From JBJXHB01 sp046160725 (lineage in GTDB: Bacteria; Pseudomonadota; Gammaproteobacteria; Burkholderiales; Burkholderiaceae_C): a DNA stretch of 16,346 bases. The DNA lies in contig JBJXHB010000114.1 of the NCBI GenBank assembly GCA_046160725.1, forward strand, positions 1-16,346, in the 5' to 3' direction. The position numbers and the translations under genes are program-made. The notes below the pieces were generated by a model. That model was not told the DNA's origin and did not search any database. It was given only the letters and a program-made list of their open reading frames with translations. Below, in pieces: positions 1-6,924 of this stretch; within the stretch, counting starts at the first letter, position 1, and every line of letters begins with the position of its first letter.

Positions 1-1475
1 ATCCCCTCGCCGGCGCCGAGCGCGTCGATGGCCGGGAGAAGCGCGTCCAGCATGGTGCGGTCACCTTTGGCCGCGCCGCCGTAGTGCTGCATGCGTTCGG
101 CGCCAGTCCGGAGCGCCTGATGGAAGGATTGGCCAGCACCAAGCCCAGCCCCGACCGCGGCGACGAAAATCGACAGTAGCACGCCGCTGGAGCCGCCCAT
201 CACCCGCGACAGCCGCTGGACAAGCGCGGCGCAGAGCAGTTGAGGGTCGGCCAAGGGCAGCCGATCCAGGTCGTCCTGGATGCGCTGCGCAGCGCGCGCG
301 AAGGTCGAGCCTGTGTCGCCGTCACCCACCTTGGCGTCGAGCGCATCGAGCGGCCTTCGCGCGTCGAACAGCGTCTGGCATATGGTGGCGAGGGCGCGCC
401 TTACCGCAGGATGATCCGAAGGCTTCGCGTCGGTGCTCTTCAGCGCCGCAGGCAGCGGCACTAAAGTCACCTGGCAGCCGGTAAGCAAACGCGCGGTCGG
501 CCAATCGGGGCAGATGACCGGCGCGGTCAGCGCCTCGGTAAGCTCCTCGTCGAGCGGCAGCAGCGATATGGAGAAGCCGCGCATGTCAAGGGCCGAGCAG
601 GCAACCGCAGGACCGCACATTAATTCGATGCGGGGGCCGACCTTACTGGCGAGAAGGCTCTCGGCAAGCAGGTTCATCTCGATCACAGGCACGCCGCCAA
701 GACTGTTGAGCAGCAGCGCCAGACGCGGGGAGGCCAGCAGGTCAGCGTCGAAGCGCGCCAGCAGTTTGTCGATCAGCTTGCGCGCCTCGGGCAACTTGGC
801 CCGCTCGATCCCGGCCTCGCCATGGATGCCAAGGCCATACTCGACCTCGCCTGCGGGAATCCGCTCGACGGCGTTGCGTCCAGGAATCGAGCAGCTAATG
901 GTGGCGGCGCCGATGGACCGGACACGGTCAGCTGCCTTCTGCGCGCGCCGGAGGACCTCCGCGAGCGGCAACCCTTGCGATGCGGCGTGGCCGGCGACCT
1001 TATGGACCAGCAGCGTACCGGCAATGCCGCGGGGCCGCGGATTGTGCGGCAGCGCGACGTCGTCGGCGACGATAACCATCTCGACCGCAAGCCCCATCGC
1101 ACGGCCACGCTCGGCCGCAAGGCCGAAATTCAGGCGGTCTCCATTGTAGTTCTTGACGATCAGAAGGCAGCCGGCGGGGCCAGCAACCGCGAGGATCGTC
1201 GCCAGAACCGCGTCCGTCGTCGGTGAGGCGAAAATGTCACCGCAGACCGCCGCATCGAGCAGCCCCTCCGCCACGAAACCGGCATGGGCCGGCTCATGGC
1301 CGGAGCCGCCTCCGGAGATGACGGCGACGCAGGATGGGTCGCGCTCGGTGCGCAGCACCACCCGGATATCGGGAAACCCGTCGAGCCGGCCGAGGCCCGG
1401 TCGCCCTGACGCCATCAGCAGGCCCGACAGCGAATCTTGCACGATGGAGGAGTGGTCATTGACAAAGTGGGTCAT
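1..1475 (-). CDS. Fused DhaK-DhaL dihydroxyacetone/ketose kinase (3' end cut by window edge)
   Basis: This frame is open from an ATG at 1475 to the left edge, giving 491 residues without a stop. Residues about 1-335 form a DhaK domain. They include GGGSGHEP (55-62), KNYNGD (108-113) and GIHGEAG (216-222), whose His218 matches the histidine that binds the ketose covalently in DhaK. After a short linker, a DhaL domain starts near residue 355, with the metal/nucleotide motif GDGDTGST (384-391), GGSSG (427-431) and a GDRTMLDALLPA segment (471-482). DhaK and DhaL on one chain is the layout of ATP-dependent dihydroxyacetone kinases and of related tetrulose (erythrulose) kinases, about 570-590 residues long, so some 80-100 residues probably lie outside. 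A GGA sits 8 bases before the ATG. It follows dhaK by 57 bases and is about one third identical to it by eye. Kinase identity is secure; the sugar is not. Confidence 0.9.
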   Translation of the reverse strand, partial: MTHFVNDHSSIVQDSLSGLLMASGRPGLGRLDGFPDIRVVLRTERDPSCVAVISGGGSGHEPAHAGFVAEGLLDAAVCGDIFASPTTDAVLATILAVAGPAGCLLIVKNYNGDRLNFGLAAERGRAMGLAVEMVIVADDVALPHNPRPRGIAGTLLVHKVAGHAASQGLPLAEVLRRAQKAADRVRSIGAATISCSIPGRNAVERIPAGEVEYGLGIHGEAGIERAKLPEARKLIDKLLARFDADLLASPRLALLLNSLGGVPVIEMNLLAESLLASKVGPRIELMCGPAVACSALDMRGFSISLLPLDEELTEALTAPVICPDWPTARLLTGCQVTLVPLPAALKSTDAKPSDHPAVRRALATICQTLFDARRPLDALDAKVGDGDTGSTFARAAQRIQDDLDRLPLADPQLLCAALVQRLSRVMGGSSGVLLSIFVAAVGAGLGAGQSFHQALRTGAERMQHYGGAAKGDRTMLDALLPAIDALGAGEG

Positions 1476-1532
1476 GGGGCAAGTCCATACGATGGGGACC
1501 GGCGAAAGGCCGGCACAGGAGCTCAGCGGGGT

Positions 1533-2531
1533 TCATAGTCCCCAGCGCAATGCGGCCGTGTGGACAGGGGCGTCCCAAAGCACTGTCAGCTCTTCGTCAA
1601 GGCGTGTGACCGTCAGGGAACAGCCGGCCATGTCGAGCGCCGTCACATAGTTGCCCACCAGCGCCCGTGCGGCGGACACCCGCCTGTCGGCGAGAACCCG
1701 CGCGAAGTTGTCGAACATCAGGTAAAGCTCCATCGATGGGGTGCCACCGAAACCGTTGACGACGACGAGGGCCTCGCCCCTGGCATCCGCGCCAAAATCG
1801 TCCATGACCGCGCCGCCGATCTCCGCAGCGATGACGCGGGCCGGCTGGAGCGGAACCCGACGGCGCCCCGGCTCGCCATGGATGCCGACGCCCATCTCCA
1901 TCTCGCCGTCGCCGATGATGAATGTAGGCTTGCCTGCGGCCGGCACGGTGCAGGAGGTGAGCGCCACGCCCATCGACCGCGTCCGCGCGTTGACCTTGCG
2001 GCCGAGCGCCGCCAGTTGCCCGAGCGATGCGCCCGCCTCGGCAGCTGCCCCGACGATCTTCTCGACAATCATCGTGCCGGCCACGCCACGCCGGCCCGTC
2101 GTGAAGGACGAGTTCTGGACGGCGACATCGTCGTTGACGACCACGACCTCAATGGTGAGCCCGGCCATCACGGCCATCTCGCGGGCCATGTCGAAGTTCA
2201 TTACATCGCCTTCGTAGTTCTTGACGATGAAAAGCACGCCCGCGCCGCCATCGACCGCCTGCGCGGCGGCCAGAATCTGGTCCGGCGTCGGGGAGGTGAA
2301 CACCTGGCCGGGACAGGCGGCGTCCAGCATGCCATGCCCCACGAACCCGGCATGCAGCGGCTCGTGACCGGACCCGCCGCCCGAGATCAGCGCGACCTTG
2401 CCTGCCTTGAGGCGTCGGCGCCGCACGAACTTCCGGTCATCCGACAGGGCCACGATGTCTGCATGGGCGCGGGAAAAGCCATCGAGGCACTCAGACAGGA
2501 CCGTCGCTGGCGCATTGATCAGCTTCTTCAT
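1533..2531 (-). CDS. dhaK: PEP-dependent dihydroxyacetone kinase, DhaK (ketose-binding) subunit
   Basis: DhaK binds dihydroxyacetone as a hemiaminal on a histidine and receives phosphate from ATP held by DhaL. The 332 residues cover the whole family with the expected spacing: GGGSGHEP (51-58) with His56, KNYEGD (104-109) with Asp109, and GIHGEPG (216-222) with His218. These numbers coincide with the catalytic residues known in E. coli DhaK. The C-terminus (WDAPVHTAALRWG) is the usual ending. An AGGAG at 2541-2545 lies 9 bases before the ATG and supports this start. The gene begins 3 bases after the stop of the HTH-like gene. With DhaL, DhaM, HPr and EI just upstream it should be the last member of the phosphorelay. 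Related ketoses cannot be excluded as substrates. Confidence 0.96.
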   Translation of the reverse strand: MKKLINAPATVLSECLDGFSRAHADIVALSDDRKFVRRRRLKAGKVALISGGGSGHEPLHAGFVGHGMLDAACPGQVFTSPTPDQILAAAQAVDGGAGVLFIVKNYEGDVMNFDMAREMAVMAGLTIEVVVVNDDVAVQNSSFTTGRRGVAGTMIVEKIVGAAAEAGASLGQLAALGRKVNARTRSMGVALTSCTVPAAGKPTFIIGDGEMEMGVGIHGEPGRRRVPLQPARVIAAEIGGAVMDDFGADARGEALVVVNGFGGTPSMELYLMFDNFARVLADRRVSAARALVGNYVTALDMAGCSLTVTRLDEELTVLWDAPVHTAALRWGL

Positions 2532-2534
2532 CGG

Positions 2535-2975
2535 TCAGTTCTCCTGCTGATCGTCGCCGCGGGCGGCGAACTTAACGACGCCCGCGATGAACCGTTCGAC
2601 GAGGTCTTCCAGAGCCTTGTTCTTTTCCGCGCTTCCCAGCTCGGGCAGTACGAAGTGGACATGCCGCGCCCTAAATTTGCTGGAGACCGTCACCAGACTG
2701 CGTGGATGGGCTCGGTGATAGGCTTCCAGAAACAGGACGCGCTCGGTCTGCGCGAAATGGCAGACCTCGAAAATGGTGGCGACATGCCGCGCCGGAATGG
2801 GGACGGCGTAGCTCGGGTTGACGATCTGGGTGACGAAGCTGCGGTTGCGTTTCAGCGCCAGGGCAAGCTTCTGCCGCGTGCCGGAGGGCCTACGATCGAG
2901 CACCTCTTGCAAGATGCCCTTGTAGACCGAAACGGGATCGGCTTCCGGCGGCGCGGCCGGCGCGGGCTCAACCAT
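2535..2975 (-). CDS. Small HTH-like protein inside the dha phosphorelay operon, function unknown
   Basis: This 146-residue protein lies between Enzyme I and DhaK. Its ATG overlaps the EI stop by 8 bases, and a very strong AAAGGGAGG (2981-2989) sits 5 bases upstream, so the start is well fixed. After a Pro/Ala-rich N-terminus (1-14), residues about 17-87 read as a compact helical domain resembling a lambda-repressor-type fold: helix TRQKLALAL (33-41), then RNRSFVTQIVN (43-53) in the place of a recognition helix, a PIPARHVATIFEV segment (59-71) and a final ERVLFLEAYHRAH helix (78-90). The basic stretch 92-106 and a C-terminal amphipathic helix (about 119-138) do not look like a ligand domain I know. 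I infer a DNA-binding or protein-binding regulator of the operon. I do not recognise a named family with certainty. Confidence 0.8.
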   Translation of the reverse strand: MVEPAPAAPPEADPVSVYKGILQEVLDRRPSGTRQKLALALKRNRSFVTQIVNPSYAVPIPARHVATIFEVCHFAQTERVLFLEAYHRAHPRSLVTVSSKFRARHVHFVLPELGSAEKNKALEDLVERFIAGVVKFAARGDDQQEN

Positions 2976-4602
2976 CGCGGCCTCCCTTTGCCAGATCCGC
3001 TCCGGACGGGCTTGCGGGCAGGATCAAGCCGGCGATCACGCGCTTGGCCTCAGCGACCTGGTGCGGCGACATCGACAAAATGCGCACCCCTTGCGCCAAC
3101 AAAAGCGGAATGACTTCGGGATCACCGCCAGCGTCGCCGCACACACTGACTTTGAGGCGCTTCTCCTCGCCATAGCGCACGACCGATCCGATCAGGCGCA
3201 GCACGGCGTCTGGAAAGGGATCGGCGAGACCGGAGACCGCGGCGATGTCACGGGCGGCGGCCATGACGTATTGAGTCAAGTCATTCGATCCGATCGACAG
3301 GAAGGCGGCGTCGAACAGATCGAGCGTCAGCGCTGCGGAAGGCACCTCCACCATCATGCCGAGCGGTGGCGCTGCGTGGGCCAGCCCGGCGGAGGCGAGT
3401 TCCACACAAACCTCTTCGAGCAAGGACCGGCAAGCTTCCAACTCACGGGCGACGGACACCATGGGGACCATGACCTCGACCGGACCAAGGGCAGCGGCGC
3501 GGGCCATCGCGCGAAGCTGCGTGCGGAAGATGTCCGTGCGTTGGAGCGTCAGCCTCACGCCGCGCAGGCCGAGGAACGGGTTGCTCTCGCCCTCCGGCGT
3601 CAGGCCCAGGATTGGCTTGTCGCCGCCAGCATCCAGAGTCCGGAAGGTCACGACACGCCCGGCCGCCCACCGCACGATCCGAGTGTAGGCTGCGGCTTGC
3701 GTGTCTTCATCCGGTGGCGCATGGCCGCCGAACATCAACTCAGTGCGCACAAGCCCAATCCCGTCGCAGATCGCAGGGTCTAGATCGTCCAGTTCGGCCG
3801 GATCGGCGATGTTGATCAGGGTGAGGACGCGCTGACCGCTCCGCGTGGTGGCCGGTTTCAATGGATCGGCATTAATCTCGGCTCGCGGCGTCGCCCCGGC
3901 CTGGCGTGCGGTCTCGAAGGCGCTACGCTCCTGCGGGTTGGGGTCAGCGATCACCAGTCCGTTCTTCGCATCGATGATGACATAACGGCTGTCGAGATCA
4001 TTAGCCGGCTGTAGCCCGACGATCATGGGAACGCCGCGCGATCGCGCGAGCATCGCCACATGACTGCTGACGCTGCCATGGCGCAGCAGGATTGCGCCGC
4101 CCCGCCAGTCGGTGGTCAGAAACCGGGATGGCGTAAGGTCATCGGCCAGCATGATGGTGCCTGGCGCGACGGACCCGCGCGCAACGCCGTTCAGAATATC
4201 GAGCACACGATCGCGGATATCGCAGATATCGATAGCGCGAGCCCGGAAATACGCATCGCCGCTGGCCTCATAGCCGGCGATTTCCGCATTCATCGACTTG
4301 GCCCACGCTTCAGGAACCCCCTCGCCGCCGGCGATGCGCGCGCACGCGTCCTCGCTCAGCGCCTCATCCTCGAGCATGGCGATCTGGAAATCGAGCATGT
4401 CGACCGCTTCGCCCTCCGCCGCGGCGGCAAGCAAACGCAGTTCATCGACGGCGAACGCCATCGCAGTGCGCAAACCGTCCACGCCCGGCACGGTCACCGC
4501 CGGCCTGGCCGCCGCCGCAGCGGCGCTGTCGATGCGGCGAACGATCCCGGCGGCGAAGCCAGGCGACGCGCACTGCCCGATCAGACGGTAAGAGGACTGC
4601 AT
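2968..4602 (-). CDS. ptsI: PTS Enzyme I (PEP-protein phosphotransferase), full length, dedicated to the Dha system
   Basis: Enzyme I autophosphorylates from PEP and passes phosphate to HPr. Starting at ATG 4602 the protein has 544 residues, the ordinary EI length, with no GAF domain of the PtsP/EI-Ntr type. The swivelling domain carries the active histidine in HGSVSSHVAMLAR (His181). The PEP-binding barrel is intact: TLDAGGDKP, GLRGVRLTL, MVEVPSAAL, SIGSNDLTQY and VCGDAGGD with the acid/base cysteine. In E. coli the DhaM protein carries only an EI N-terminal part; here the whole enzyme is present, so the relay could run without the general PTS. A longer start at ATG 4626 overlaps the HPr stop and has no ribosome site. 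ATG 4602 has AAGGG about 10 bases upstream and is preferred. The end overlaps the next gene by 8 bases. Confidence 0.94.
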   Translation of the reverse strand: MQSSYRLIGQCASPGFAAGIVRRIDSAAAAAARPAVTVPGVDGLRTAMAFAVDELRLLAAAAEGEAVDMLDFQIAMLEDEALSEDACARIAGGEGVPEAWAKSMNAEIAGYEASGDAYFRARAIDICDIRDRVLDILNGVARGSVAPGTIMLADDLTPSRFLTTDWRGGAILLRHGSVSSHVAMLARSRGVPMIVGLQPANDLDSRYVIIDAKNGLVIADPNPQERSAFETARQAGATPRAEINADPLKPATTRSGQRVLTLINIADPAELDDLDPAICDGIGLVRTELMFGGHAPPDEDTQAAAYTRIVRWAAGRVVTFRTLDAGGDKPILGLTPEGESNPFLGLRGVRLTLQRTDIFRTQLRAMARAAALGPVEVMVPMVSVARELEACRSLLEEVCVELASAGLAHAAPPLGMMVEVPSAALTLDLFDAAFLSIGSNDLTQYVMAAARDIAAVSGLADPFPDAVLRLIGSVVRYGEEKRLKVSVCGDAGGDPEVIPLLLAQGVRILSMSPHQVAEAKRVIAGLILPASPSGADLAKGGRDG

Positions 4603-4615
4603 CAACGCCACACCC

Positions 4616-4888
4616 TTAATGCTCATCGAACTTGCGGTTGATCAGGTCGAGCACGGCGTTGAGCGCCGCTTCGGCATCCGGGCCGCGGGTGCGCACATGC
4701 AAGGTCGCGCCTTGCGCCGCCTTGACGCGCATGACCTTGACCGGACTCTTGGCGTCCGCCCAGGGGCCATCCGGTGTCAGCGCAAACTCCACGGTTCCGG
4801 TGAACGACTTGGCCAGCTGCGTCAGTTTCACGGACGGACGCGCATGCAGTCCCACCGCGTTGGCGATGACCGCTGACCCCAGCATCAT
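4616..4888 (-). CDS. ptsH: HPr phosphocarrier protein, dedicated to the Dha system
   Basis: HPr shuttles phosphate between Enzyme I and the EIIA-like DhaM. The chosen start (ATG 4888) gives 90 residues with the phosphorylated histidine in GLHARPSVKL at exactly residue 15, the canonical HPr position. CAGGAG (4898-4903) lies 9 bases upstream. A longer reading from a TTG at 4909 would place the ribosome site inside the gene and move the histidine to 22, so it is not preferred. A serine in DAKSPVKVM (Ser48) sits near the place of regulatory Ser46 of Gram-positive HPr, but no HPr kinase gene is seen. The gene lies 34 bases after dhaM and ends beside the EI start. In E. coli this domain is fused inside DhaM; here it is free-standing. 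Confidence 0.94.
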   Translation of the reverse strand: MMLGSAVIANAVGLHARPSVKLTQLAKSFTGTVEFALTPDGPWADAKSPVKVMRVKAAQGATLHVRTRGPDAEAALNAVLDLINRKFDEH

Positions 4889-4922
4889 GACGCCATGCTC
4901 CTGTTCCAATGCCCCGTCCCCC

Positions 4923-5309
4923 TCAAGCCCCGAGTTCTTCGGCCGTGCGCTTGACGTCCGCCAGCGACGATCCGCCCGAGCTCTCGGTGGCGGCGATCAC
5001 CGCACCCTCGACCAGCGGGGCGTTGCATACGATGATGCGCGAACGCCTCTCCGCCGGCATGAACTCGACCGCCATCTCGCTGTTCGTTTCCGCGCCGCCC
5101 AGATCGACGAAGATGGCGACGCCGGATTCCGACCACGCCGCGTTGATCGCCGCCATGATCGCCTCGACCGAAGTGCCGAGCCCGCCGTCGCGATTGCCGC
5201 CGGTGAAGGCCAGCGGCACGGTGTCGCCCACCATCTGGCGGACCATATCCGCCGCACCCTCGGCGATCTTGGGCGAGTGCGACACTATGACGATCCCGAC
5301 ATTGCTCAT
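4923..5309 (-). CDS. dhaM: DhaM, EIIA-type phosphotransfer subunit of dihydroxyacetone kinase (single domain)
   Basis: DhaM takes phosphate from HPr on a histidine and rephosphorylates the ADP that stays bound to DhaL. This 128-residue protein is only the EIIA (mannose-EIIA fold) domain. VGIVIVSHSPKIAEG carries the active histidine (His11), followed by GGLGTSVEAI, VAIFVDLGGAETNSEMA and NAPLVEGAV, all typical of DhaM. E. coli DhaM is a three-domain EIIA-HPr-EI fusion; here the same three functions are three consecutive genes in the same order. The start ATG overlaps the dhaL stop in an ATGA (5306-5309), indicating translational coupling. The last residues (RTAEELGA) match the usual family ending. 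Confidence 0.95.
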   Translation of the reverse strand: MSNVGIVIVSHSPKIAEGAADMVRQMVGDTVPLAFTGGNRDGGLGTSVEAIMAAINAAWSESGVAIFVDLGGAETNSEMAVEFMPAERRSRIIVCNAPLVEGAVIAATESSGGSSLADVKRTAEELGA

Positions 5310-5905
5310 GACAGTTCCGCCACGCGGTCACAGAGCACGGCGATGATCACGGCGCTGGACCGCGCGCCAGGATCCATGTGCCCGATCGAGCGTTCGCCAA
5401 GGAACGAGGCGCGGCCGCGCGTTGCCTGCACCGGGATCGTTGCCTCGGCGGCGGCGAGGGCCACGGCCTTGATCTCGGCCGGGGACTTGCCGGCTGACAG
5501 GGCTTTGCTGACCGGGATCAGCACATCAAGCATGGTCTTCTGACCGAGCTCCGACCTGCCGCGCGCCGCCACCGCCGCGACCGCGCTCGCCACCGCCCGT
5601 GCAAAATCGGCCCGTTTGGCGTCGGCCGGAAGCGCTTTGCCCAGTTCCATCGCCAGCGTGCCGAACAAGGGGCCGGACGCCCCTCCGATGTTCATGACCA
5701 GCTTCATGCCAACCTCCTGCAACATCTTCCCGGGTGGTGTGTCAGCGAGCTTTGGCAGGCCGTCGAGAACGGCCTCCATGCCGCGTTTCATGTTGATGCC
5801 ATGGTCGCCATCGCCGATCGCCTGATCGAGCGCGGTGAGATGGTCCGCCTCCGCAAGGATGGCGCGGGCTACATCGGTCAACAAAATCATCATCATCTCG
5901 ATCAC
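5306..5905 (-). CDS. dhaL: DhaL, ADP/ATP-binding subunit of PEP-dependent dihydroxyacetone kinase
   Basis: DhaL holds a nucleotide with two magnesium ions and transfers phosphate from DhaM to the ketose on DhaK. The conserved aspartates are present in LDQAIGDGDHGINM (Asp27, Asp32, Asp34), followed by GGASGPLFGT, GQKTMLDVLIP and the lid-like RGRASFLGERSIGHMDPGA near the C-terminus. About 196-199 residues is close to the roughly 210 usual. The start is uncertain: GTG 5905 overlaps the ATPase stop as GTGA and gives 199 residues, while a run of ATG codons from 5896 gives 196. GATCACCCC on the plus strand (GGGGTGATC on the coding strand) could serve either. It links the ABC transporter block to the phosphorelay block without a gap, which is the best evidence that the two act together. 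Confidence 0.95.
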   Translation of the reverse strand: MIEMMMILLTDVARAILAEADHLTALDQAIGDGDHGINMKRGMEAVLDGLPKLADTPPGKMLQEVGMKLVMNIGGASGPLFGTLAMELGKALPADAKRADFARAVASAVAAVAARGRSELGQKTMLDVLIPVSKALSAGKSPAEIKAVALAAAEATIPVQATRGRASFLGERSIGHMDPGARSSAVIIAVLCDRVAELS

Positions 5906-6924
5906 CCCGCAATCCGGCCGCCGTCTTCGGCGAAATACAAGGGTCTGGCCAAATCGATCAGCACCATGTCCCCAACATCCAGCCCGCTGTCAGGGTCAGC
6001 CAGGGTGACGATGTCACTGTCCTCCAGGTTGACATGGAGGCGGTTCTGGTCGCCCAGATGCTCGATCCAGGTGATCGAGCCGCGCAGCCCCCGCGTGGCG
6101 CCGTCCGCCTTCTTGAGCCTCACATGCTCGGTGCGGGCGCCTATGGTCGCCGCGCCCGGCGGAATCGCCATCTCGCCCAGCACGGCCCGCGGCAGCAGGT
6201 TGATGGCCGGCTGGCCAAGGCGGGTCGCCACATAGGTGCTTGCCGGATTCTCGTAGATGTCACGCGGCGTGCCGATCTGGACCAGCTTTCCCGCGTCCAT
6301 CACGCCGATGCGCGACGCCATGGTCATCGCTTCGATCTGGTCGTGGGTGACATACAGGATCGTCGCGCCCAACTCCTGCTGGATGCGCTTCAGCTCCAGG
6401 CGCAGGTCTGAGCGCAGCTTGGCATCGAGCGAGGAGAGCGGCTCATCCATCAGGTGGATGTTGGGACGACGCACCAGGGCCCGGCCGATGGCGACGCGCT
6501 GCATCTGCCCGCCGGACAGCCGCGTGGCCGGATTGCCCAGCTTGTCCTCGATGCGCAGCATGCGCGCGACATCGGTGACGCGGGCCTTGATCTCGCTCTC
6601 CGGCAGGCGCCGCAGGGGCGAGCGCAAGGGGAAGGCGAGGTTGTCGTAGACACTGAGATGGGGATAGAGCGAGTACTGCTGGAACACGAATGTCGTGTCG
6701 CGCTGGGCCGGCTCCGCACGGGTCGCGTCCAGGCCGTTGATCAGGATCCGGCCTGAATCGGCCCGTTCAAGCCCAGCGATCAGCCTCAGCGTCGTGGTCT
6801 TGCCGACTCCCGTGGGCCCCAGCAGTACCACGAACTCGCCATCCGCGATGGTGAGGCTGAGATCATCAACGGCGACATTGTCCTTGAAGCGCTTGCTCAC
6901 GCCGCTCAACACCACATCAGCCAT
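5902..6924 (-). CDS. ABC transporter ATPase, MalK/UgpC-type (canonical signature)
   Basis: This cytoplasmic ATPase energises the sugar-type importer. The 340 residues show an intact nucleotide-binding domain: Walker A GPTGVGKTT (36-44), Q-loop glutamine 82, signature LSGGQ (136-140), Walker B ending MDEP (Asp160, Glu161), D-loop SSLD and H-loop His194. The C-terminal 100 residues form an OB/TOBE-like regulatory domain as in MalK. It starts on the last base of the preceding ATPase gene's stop (TGATG), so the two are translationally coupled. Having two different ATPases suggests a heterodimer, as in the rhizobial glycerol importer GlpST. The sequence is, however, MalK-like rather than like GlpS or GlpT as I remember them, so I give no symbol. 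Confidence 0.94.
   Translation of the reverse strand: MADVVLSGVSKRFKDNVAVDDLSLTIADGEFVVLLGPTGVGKTTTLRLIAGLERADSGRILINGLDATRAEPAQRDTTFVFQQYSLYPHLSVYDNLAFPLRSPLRRLPESEIKARVTDVARMLRIEDKLGNPATRLSGGQMQRVAIGRALVRRPNIHLMDEPLSSLDAKLRSDLRLELKRIQQELGATILYVTHDQIEAMTMASRIGVMDAGKLVQIGTPRDIYENPASTYVATRLGQPAINLLPRAVLGEMAIPPGAATIGARTEHVRLKKADGATRGLRGSITWIEHLGDQNRLHVNLEDSDIVTLADPDSGLDVGDMVLIDLARPLYFAEDGGRIAG

Noticed and set aside
433..1149. A 238-codon plus-strand open frame opposite the fused kinase
   Set aside because: Ser/Arg/Pro-rich low-complexity translation typical of antisense frames; the minus strand encodes an uninterrupted kinase with catalytic motifs.
1499..1513. Hairpin CCGGC-GAAAG-GCCGG between dhaK and the fused kinase as a terminator
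   Set aside because: Only 5 base pairs and no T-run, and the next gene follows at once in the same direction.
1560..3113. A 517-codon open frame on the plus strand opposite dhaK and the HTH-like gene
   Set aside because: It is antisense to genes with full family motifs, its composition (His, Arg, Asp rich) is that of a shadow frame in GC-rich DNA, and it crosses three real gene boundaries.
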